DNA of 10,720 nucleotides from Lawsonibacter sp. (GTDB taxonomy: Bacteria > Bacillota > Clostridia > Oscillospirales > Oscillospiraceae): NCBI GenBank assembly GCA_022798855.1, contig JAAWNI010000063.1, positions 1 through 10,720 on the forward strand, in the 5' to 3' direction. Under the pieces are notes generated by a model, which was not told the DNA's origin, did no database searches, and saw only the letters and a program-made list of their open reading frames with translations. Positions within the stretch are counted from its first letter, which is position 1, and each line of letters opens with the position of its first letter. Position numbers and translations under genes: made by a program. Shown here one piece after another: positions 6,171-10,720 of the stretch.

Positions 6171-7198
6171 TCCAGTACCACTACCTCCCGGTCCTCATAG
6201 CCCTCCGCCAGGGAGAAGCGGCCCTCCAGCCCGGCGGTGCGGTAGATTTCCCCGTCCTCCGTGACGAAAACCACCTCAAAATCCAGCTCCGGGTGGTCCC
6301 GCCAGAACTGAGCGCCGTCCTCCAGGCCCATGACGAACAGGGCGGTGGACAGGCCGTCGCAAAGGAAGGCGGAGGGGGAGGCCACCGTCACCGAAGCCAG
6401 CCCCGACCGGGCGGGGGCGGCGGTGTCCGGGTCCAGGATGTGCCAATAGATTTCCCCATCCTGTTCAAAGTACCGCTGATAGCCCCCGGAGGTGCCCATA
6501 GCCATGTCCTCCAGCTCCACCACGGCAAAGCAGGCCCCCGGCCGGGCCGGGTCCACCACCCCGACGCGCCAGGGGGAGCCGTCAGGCTTGGCCCCCACCG
6601 CCGTGATGGTGCTCTGGCCCAGGTCCAGCAGGGCGGAGGAAATGCCGTTGGCCCGGACGGCCTCCGCCAGCAGGTCCCCGGCCCAGCCCTTGGCCACCGC
6701 CCCCAGGTCCATCTCCACGCCCTCCGGAAGGGACACGGCACCCCCCTCCAGCTTGACGGCGGCGTAGTCGATTTTTTCCGCCAGCGCCTCCAGCTCGGCG
6801 GGGGAGGGCACCCGGTGCTCCTCCTGGGTAAAGCCCCAGGCTTTGACGGCGGGGTAGGCGGTAATGTCCAGCGCCCCGCCGGTGGCTTCACACAGCTCCA
6901 GCGCCTTTGCCAGCACCTCGGCGGTTTCGGCGCCCACGCCGCCTGTACCCCTGCGGTTGAGCCGGGCAATATCGCTGCCCTCCTCAGTGGCGGACAGTAT
7001 CTTCTCCAAGGCGCTGACCCCGCCTGCCAGCAGGGGCTTGACCGTATCCACGGCCTGCTTTTTTTCCCCATAGAGGGTGAAATTCATCACCGTGTCCATG
7101 GCGAAGGTGGTGAACTCCACCGGCTCCGGGGCTTTTTGGCAGCCCGCCAGGGCAAGCAGGCCCAGAGCCAGCAGAGCGGTGCATATTCTTCTCCTCAT
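6167..7198 (-). CDS. apbE: FAD:protein FMN transferase, lipoprotein (ApbE family)
   Basis: ApbE enzymes attach FMN from FAD to a threonine or serine of target proteins outside the membrane, using Mg2+. This 343-residue protein has a lipoprotein signal with lipobox LAGC (Cys20), so it acts outside the cell membrane. Family motifs run in the expected order: TFAMDTVMNFTLYG (31-44), GGALDITAYPAVKAWGF (107-123), the FAD-binding EMDLGAVAKGWAGD (162-175), LDLGQSTITAVGAKPDGSPWRVGVVDP (191-217), TSGGYQRYF (236-244), HILDPDT (253-259) and DGLSTALFVMG (281-291), which holds a metal-binding Asp. The length fits the family. The ATG at 7198 has GGAGGGGG five to six bases upstream; a longer reading frame would run through repeat DNA. 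It is the first of three overlapping genes. No target with the DxxTGAT-type flavinylation motif is visible in the window. Confidence 0.93.
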   Translation of the reverse strand: MRRRICTALLALGLLALAGCQKAPEPVEFTTFAMDTVMNFTLYGEKKQAVDTVKPLLAGGVSALEKILSATEEGSDIARLNRRGTGGVGAETAEVLAKALELCEATGGALDITAYPAVKAWGFTQEEHRVPSPAELEALAEKIDYAAVKLEGGAVSLPEGVEMDLGAVAKGWAGDLLAEAVRANGISSALLDLGQSTITAVGAKPDGSPWRVGVVDPARPGACFAVVELEDMAMGTSGGYQRYFEQDGEIYWHILDPDTAAPARSGLASVTVASPSAFLCDGLSTALFVMGLEDGAQFWRDHPELDFEVVFVTEDGEIYRTAGLEGRFSLAEGYEDREVVVLE

Positions 7199-7228
7199 GG
7201 GCACCCCCTCCGTTTCATGCCTGGCGCG

Positions 7229-7248
7229 GGGGCGGATACATCCGCCCC
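7229..7248 (-). repeat. Short interspersed GC palindrome, copy 2
   Basis: GGGGCGGAT (7229-7237) and ATCCGCCCC (7240-7248) form a perfect 9-bp inverted repeat. It lies between rqcP and apbE, 18 bp from the next copy, and 20 bp ahead of the apbE ribosome site. The core GGGGCGG...CCGCCCC and its flanking GCAG (minus strand) match the other two copies. Confidence 0.75.
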
Positions 7249-7263
7249 TGCCACCTGAAAGCA

Positions 7264-7288
7264 GCGGGCGGCTGTCAGCCGCCCCTAC
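7264..7288 (-). repeat. Short interspersed GC palindrome, copy 3, supplying the rqcP stop codon
   Basis: GGGCGGCTG (7266-7274) and CAGCCGCCC (7276-7284) form a perfect 9-bp inverted repeat around one base. On the minus strand the element begins TGTAGGGGCGG, and the TAG in it is the rqcP stop codon (7287-7285). It may also act as an intercistronic hairpin that protects or ends the rqcP part of the transcript. Confidence 0.75.
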
Positions 7289-7527
7289 AGGACCTCCCGG
7301 TACATGGCGGCGGCGTCCGCCTTGCCCACGTTGTCGGCCACCACCAGCACCTCCACCTTCACGGTGTTCTGTCCGAATTTCAGCTCCAGCTTGTCGCCCA
7401 CCTTCACGTCGTAGCTGGCCTTCACCGTCCGGCCGTTGACGGACACCCGGTCGTTGTCGCAGGTCTCGTTGGCCACGGTGCGGCGCTTGATGAGCCGGGA
7501 GACCTTCAGCCATTTATCCAGTCGCAT
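7285..7527 (-). CDS. rqcP: RqcP, S4-domain ribosome quality-control factor (YabO family)
   Basis: This 80-residue protein is a compact S4 RNA-binding domain: MRLDKWLKVSRLIKRRTVANE is the signature helix pair, followed by VNGRTVKASYDVKVGDKLEL, which forms the basic binding surface. The closest family is YabO/RqcP (related to Hsp15 of proteobacteria), which binds the stalled 50S subunit with peptidyl-tRNA and helps RqcH add alanine tails. Length is close to the roughly 86 residues of the Bacillus protein. The position after mazG supports the call, because yabM-yabN-yabO run together in Bacillus. The ATG at 7527 has GGAGGG five to six bases upstream. The TAG stop falls within a short interspersed palindrome, so the last residue or two may have been changed when that repeat arrived. 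Confidence 0.92.
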   Translation of the reverse strand: MRLDKWLKVSRLIKRRTVANETCDNDRVSVNGRTVKASYDVKVGDKLELKFGQNTVKVEVLVVADNVGKADAAAMYREVL

Positions 7528-7540
7528 TGTATCCCTCCAA

Positions 7541-7569
7541 AATGAAGAAGCGCCGCCTTCCGGCGGCGC
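7541..7569 (-). terminator. Hairpin after hup, weak or partial terminator
   Basis: On the minus strand GCGCCGCC (7569-7562), GGAA loop, GGCGGCGC (7557-7550) forms a perfect 8-bp stem with a stable GNRA-type tetraloop, followed by TTCTTCATTTT. The tail is only moderately T-rich, so read-through into rqcP is likely. It would leave abundant hup message stabilised and less rqcP message, a usual arrangement for an HU gene inside an operon. Confidence 0.65.
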
Positions 7570-7590
7570 CTCCTGACATATCGCTCCCGA

Positions 7591-7866
7591 TCAGCGGGCG
7601 ACCGCGTCCTTCAGGGCCTTGCCGGCCTTAAACACCGGGGCCTTGGAAGCGGGGATGGGGATGGGCTCCTTGGTCTGGGGGTTGCGGCCCATGCGCTCGG
7701 CGCGGCTCTTCACCTCGAAGGAGCCAAAGCCCACCAGCTGGACCTTATCCCCCTTGCGAAGCGCCTCGGTAATGACGTCGATGGCCGCGGAGACAGCGGC
7801 TTCCGCGTCCTTTTTGGACAGCTCGGCCTTCTCCGCCACTTCAGCAACCAGTTCCATTTTGTTCAT
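7591..7866 (-). CDS. hup: DNA-binding protein HU
   Basis: This 91-residue protein is a standard HU-family nucleoid protein, which bends and compacts DNA as a dimer. The N-terminal helices (MNKMELVAEVAEKAELSKKDAEAAVSAAIDVITEALRKGD) precede the hallmark VQLVGFGSFEVKSRAERMGRNPQTKEPI (43-70), where the RNP segment forms the tip of the DNA-embracing arm, and the ending PVFKAGKALKDAV is typical. Length is usual (about 90). The start ATG at 7866 has AGGAGG eight bases upstream. The 81-bp gap to mazG could hold a separate promoter, but no good -35/-10 pair was found. HU genes occur beside mazG and rqcP in many Clostridia. Confidence 0.97.
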   Translation of the reverse strand: MNKMELVAEVAEKAELSKKDAEAAVSAAIDVITEALRKGDKVQLVGFGSFEVKSRAERMGRNPQTKEPIPIPASKAPVFKAGKALKDAVAR

Positions 7867-7947
7867 AGATTTCTCCTCCTGTGCATAGTTTGACAGTCCA
7901 AACCGGCCTGCCGCATTTATACTTAAAGCCCTTCCAGATCGGGGGCG

Positions 7948-8733
7948 TTAAGCCTCTTCCTCTTTGGCCCTATGCCAAAGCTCCTCCAGAGCCGGCACAT
8001 CCAGCTTGTCCAGCGGGGCCTGGGCCAGCTCCTCCACCCGCCGGAACCGGCGGATGAACTTCCCGCAGGCCTTTTGCAGGGCCTCCTCTCCGTCCACCTG
8101 GGCGGAGAGGCCCACCTTGACGGCGGCGAAAAGCAGGTCTCCCAGCTCCTCCTCCACGTTGGAGCCCTCCCGCAGGGCGGTTTTCAGCTCCTCCAGCTCC
8201 TCACAAAGCTTGTCCAGGGCGGGGGAGGGGCCCCTCCAGTCAAAGCCCGCCTTGGCCGCCTTGCCCTGGAGCTTGGCCGCCCGGGCCAGGGCGGGCAGGG
8301 CCTGGGCCACGCTGTCCATGGCGTCTGCGGTGGTAGACTGGCCCTTTTCCGCCCGCTTCTGGGCGTCCCAGGCGGCCAGCGCCCCCTCCGGGCCGCTGGC
8401 GTCCGCCGTCCCGAAGACGTGGGGGTGGCGGTAGACCAGCTTTCGGCACACCCCGTCCACCACGTCGTCAAAGGTAAACCGGCCGGCCTCCTGGGCCATG
8501 CGGGCGTGGAACACCACCTGGAGCAGCACGTCGCCCAGCTCCTCCCGCAGGTTGTCCATGTCCATGCGGTCGATGGCGTCGGCCGCTTCATAGGCCTCCT
8601 CCAGCATGTTCTGCCGGATGGACTGATGGGTCTGGGCTTGGTCCCAGGGACAGCCGCCGGGGGCCCGCAGCCGGGCCATGATATCCAGCAGGTCCTCTAT
8701 CCTATAGTTTTCCACCATTTGAGAATTTACCAC
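7948..8733 (-). CDS. mazG: Nucleoside triphosphate pyrophosphohydrolase MazG
   Basis: MazG hydrolyses nucleoside triphosphates to monophosphate and pyrophosphate, in housecleaning and in stress responses. The 261-residue protein has two MazG repeats. The first holds CPWDQAQTHQSIRQNMLEEAYEAADAI, with the EEAYE metal-site motif at 45-49 and EELGDVLLQVVFHA at 64-77. The second holds EELEEL near 178 and EEELGDLLFAAVKV at 194-207. The length equals that of E. coli MazG, whereas B. subtilis YabN carries an extra N-terminal tetrapyrrole-methylase-like domain that is missing here. I chose the GTG at 8733 because AAGGAAG lies seven bases before it; the ATG at 8718 has no ribosome site. It follows the flippase gene by 63 bp. 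Confidence 0.94.
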   Translation of the reverse strand: MVNSQMVENYRIEDLLDIMARLRAPGGCPWDQAQTHQSIRQNMLEEAYEAADAIDRMDMDNLREELGDVLLQVVFHARMAQEAGRFTFDDVVDGVCRKLVYRHPHVFGTADASGPEGALAAWDAQKRAEKGQSTTADAMDSVAQALPALARAAKLQGKAAKAGFDWRGPSPALDKLCEELEELKTALREGSNVEEELGDLLFAAVKVGLSAQVDGEEALQKACGKFIRRFRRVEELAQAPLDKLDVPALEELWHRAKEEEA

Positions 8734-8796
8734 ATTTTATCTTCCTTATCAAGTCTTTTTTACTTACAATTGAAAAAAACGTTTGTAAGCGGGGGG

Positions 8797-10644
8797 TCAA
8801 AGCCTTAAAAGCCGGGCGATTTTGTCCCCCTTGGGCATCAGGGACAGGTCCTCCCGGGTGATGGCCCCCAGGGCCACCACCAGCACTCCGTAGACGGCCG
8901 CCGCCACGCCGATGGCCCCCAGGGTGCACAGGGCGTTGGCGGACCGGCTCAAAACCGCTTCTGCCCCCTCCTCGGGCGCCGCGCTGAGGACCTTGGAAGC
9001 CAGGCCGTACACCGCCCAGGCGGCCCCGCCCATGAGGACGGAGGCCAGCAGCGGCTTGGCGAAGACGTCGGCGTACCGGGGCCGGGTGGGCACCGCCCGG
9101 GAGACGATGACCAGATCCAGCAGCAGGCACAGGCCGAAGCAGGGGAGGTTGCCCACCGGGGCGCCGTAAATGCCCACGTTGGGCATGGCCACCACGATGT
9201 AGTTGGCCGCGATTTTCAGCCCGCCGCCCAGCACCATCACCACCACGGGCAGGGTGACGAAGCCGTGGGCCTGGAGGATGGAGTTGCACACCAGCACCAG
9301 GCACACCAGGATGTTGGCGAGCCCAAGCATGGACAGCAGGGGCCCGGCGATGTCCTTCTCCAGGGCGGGGTAGAGCATCTGCATGATGGGGGTGCCCATG
9401 ACGAACAGGCCTATGCCCATGGGGCAGGCCAGCAGGGCGGTGACCCGCAGGGCGGCGCAGGAGATGCGGCTGGCCCCCCGGCGGTCCCGGCGGGTCAGCG
9501 CCCCGGAGACGGCGGGGATCACCGAAGCGGTGATGGCGGCCATCAGGGCGTTGGGCAGGTTATAGATGGTCAGCGCCCCGCTGTAGTTGCCGTAGAGGGT
9601 GCGGCTCACCGACTCCAGGGTGGTGTGGAGGGCCAGGGCGGCGGACTGCGCCGCGCCAGCGGCCAGATCCCGGTCCACCTGGGCGCTGAGGGCGGCCATG
9701 GTGGCGGGGGCGTCGGCGGCCAGCCCCTCCTTCCAGGCGGCGATGGCCTCCTCCAGGGGGGTGAAGTCCACATACCGGGCGTACAGCGCCCAGCACTCAG
9801 GCTTCTCCAGCAGCACCCGCTGGAGCTGGCCCTGGACCAGGCCGGCGTCCACCACGGTGACGATGCCCACCATGGAGGAGCCCAGCGTCACCGGGATGGC
9901 GATGCACAGGATGTCCCGGATGATGGTGGCCGAGCCGTCGGGCACGTCCCGGGATATCCGGGGCTCCTGGGACCGGGTGAGCATGAAATTCACAATCATA
10001 TAGGCCAGGGCCACCATGGTGCCCACCGTCACGCCGGTGATGGCGCCGGCGGCGGCGATTTCCGGGGGCTGGCCCGCCTTGGTCAGGGCGTAGGCCAGGG
10101 ACAGGCCGATGACCAGCTTGCACAGGGCCTCGATGATCTGGGAGATGGAGGTGGGGGTCATGTTCATGTGCCCCTGGGAGTAGCCCCGCAGGGCGGACAG
10201 GCATCCCACGCACACCACCGCCGGGGCCATGGCCTTGATGCCGGGGGCGGCCTTGGTGTCGTTCATGGTGGCGGCCAGCCAGTCGGCCCGGAAGAACATC
10301 ACCAGGAAGGACGCGGCCCCCAGGGCCAGGAAGATCACCAGGGCCAGCCGGAAGGTCTTGCGCACCTGGTTCAGCCGCCCCTGGGCGTCGGCTTCGCTTA
10401 CCAGCTTGGACACCGCCACCGGCAGTCCGGCGGTGGAGATGGTGAGCAGGACGGAGTAGATGTTGTAGGCGTTGGTAAAGTCGGTGCTCCCCTGGTCGCC
10501 GATGATGTTGACCAGGGGTATCTTGTAGAACATGCCAATGAGCTTTACCACCAGGATGCCCAGGGCCAGGACGGCCGCCCCGCCGAAGAAGGTGTTTTGT
10601 TTTTGTCCGCCGCTGCGGCGGGAGGACACGTTACGTCGGGCCAT
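8797..10644 (-). CDS. MOP-superfamily flippase, YabM/SpoVB-like (polysaccharide or lipid II export)
   Basis: This 615-residue polytopic membrane protein belongs to the Polysacc_synt/SpoVB group of the MOP exporter superfamily, which flip undecaprenyl-linked sugars or lipid II across the membrane. Family traits are the N-terminal ILVVKLIGMFYKIPLVNIIGDQGSTDFTNAYNIYSVLLTISTAGLPVAVSKLVSE (30-84), the RGYSQGHMNMTPTSISQIIEALCKLVIGL stretch (153-181) and LYGNYSGALTIYNLPNALMAAITASVIPAVS (350-380). It has roughly 13-14 hydrophobic segments. An extra polar helical insert of about 75 residues (272-346) makes it longer than the usual 500-550. Position ahead of mazG and rqcP points to the yabM slot of Bacillus, although a SpoVB-type cortex role is also possible. 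The ATG at 10644 has AGGAGG six bases upstream. Confidence 0.87.
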   Translation of the reverse strand: MARRNVSSRRSGGQKQNTFFGGAAVLALGILVVKLIGMFYKIPLVNIIGDQGSTDFTNAYNIYSVLLTISTAGLPVAVSKLVSEADAQGRLNQVRKTFRLALVIFLALGAASFLVMFFRADWLAATMNDTKAAPGIKAMAPAVVCVGCLSALRGYSQGHMNMTPTSISQIIEALCKLVIGLSLAYALTKAGQPPEIAAAGAITGVTVGTMVALAYMIVNFMLTRSQEPRISRDVPDGSATIIRDILCIAIPVTLGSSMVGIVTVVDAGLVQGQLQRVLLEKPECWALYARYVDFTPLEEAIAAWKEGLAADAPATMAALSAQVDRDLAAGAAQSAALALHTTLESVSRTLYGNYSGALTIYNLPNALMAAITASVIPAVSGALTRRDRRGASRISCAALRVTALLACPMGIGLFVMGTPIMQMLYPALEKDIAGPLLSMLGLANILVCLVLVCNSILQAHGFVTLPVVVMVLGGGLKIAANYIVVAMPNVGIYGAPVGNLPCFGLCLLLDLVIVSRAVPTRPRYADVFAKPLLASVLMGGAAWAVYGLASKVLSAAPEEGAEAVLSRSANALCTLGAIGVAAAVYGVLVVALGAITREDLSLMPKGDKIARLLRL

Positions 10645-10671
10645 AGGCCGCCTCCTAAATATTTGAATCTG

Positions 10672-10720
10672 CTATCTGTCGTCCTGTTCTTTCAGCCGGA
10701 CCAGCCCCAGCCCTCCGGGC
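10672..10720 (-). CDS. Possible 3' end of an upstream minus-strand gene (15 codons)
   Basis: One minus-strand frame entering at the right edge reads PGGLGLVRLKEQDDR and ends at TAG (10674-10672), 27 bp before the flippase start and just ahead of its ribosome site. Codon use (CTG, GTC, CGG, GAC) fits the neighbouring genes better than the other two frames. Fifteen residues are too few to identify a protein, and the assignment could be chance. Confidence 0.4.
   Translation of the reverse strand, partial: PGGLGLVRLKEQDDR

Noticed and set aside
7199..7513. Upstream extension of apbE to a 448-residue protein
   Set aside because: The added sequence runs antiparallel-free through rqcP in another frame and the repeats, with low-complexity composition; the lipoprotein signal begins at the ATG at 7198.
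8763..8789. Inverted repeat CTTACAA...TTGTAAG between the flippase gene and mazG as a terminator or promoter
   Set aside because: The stem is AT-rich with a 13-nt loop and no clear T-run follows in the coding direction; a CTTACA-N17-TAAGTA promoter reading has a poor -10.
8702..10213. Open frames in other frames of the flippase gene encoding Gly/Pro/Arg-rich proteins
   Set aside because: They are out-of-frame shadows in high-GC DNA; they have no ribosome sites or recognisable domains.

Overview
The window looks like a chromosomal segment of a high-GC, endospore-forming member of the Clostridia, most likely Oscillospiraceae (the Flavonifractor / Intestinimonas / Lawsonibacter neighbourhood). 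The basis is a complete gerA-type germinant receptor operon, a yabM-mazG-hup-rqcP block as in spore-forming Firmicutes, strong AGGAGG-type ribosome binding sites, and strong G/C preference at third codon positions. The genus is an inference; no rRNA lies inside the window. Every gene except one is on the minus strand.

Region 1-184 is AT-rich and holds no gene. It carries a strong leftward sigma-A promoter with an A-tract upstream element, and a second near-identical upstream element and -35 box at the very edge. This is the architecture of tandem stable-RNA promoters, so an rRNA or tRNA operon probably begins just left of the window. Region 185-4057 is the germinant receptor operon, transcribed leftward as gerAA, gerAC, gerAB: a membrane A subunit, a lipoprotein C subunit coupled by an ATGA overlap, then a 181-bp gap with short palindromes, then the permease-like B subunit. 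A terminator-like hairpin in the gerAA leader contains the gerAA ribosome binding site.

Region 4159-5313 holds a divergent plus-strand gene for a membrane-anchored XRE-type regulator, with a good promoter overlapping a candidate operator. It is followed by a 161-bp foldback MITE flanked by TAA repeats, the left one being the gene's own stop codon. A bidirectional terminator follows. The MITE appears to have landed between the gene and its terminator.

Region 5306-10644 is a leftward gene series: YabM/SpoVB-like flippase, MazG, HU, RqcP, then the tightly coupled trio ApbE (FAD:protein FMN transferase), NusG-domain-II membrane protein and Gx-family membrane protein. The first four keep the order of the Bacillus yabM-yabN-yabO region, with HU inserted. 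Where yabP/yabQ/divIC would follow in Bacillus, two short palindromic repeats and the ApbE trio are found instead. The trio resembles accessory genes of flavin-based extracellular electron transfer or extracytosolic flavinylation. No flavinylation substrate is visible in the window. At the right edge are 15 codons that may be the end of another minus-strand gene.

The most noteworthy points are the ApbE/NusG-II/Gx module, a nine-G run where loss of one base would fuse the last two genes of that module, the MITE insertion at a stop codon, and three copies of one short GC-rich palindrome family, one of which supplies the rqcP stop codon.
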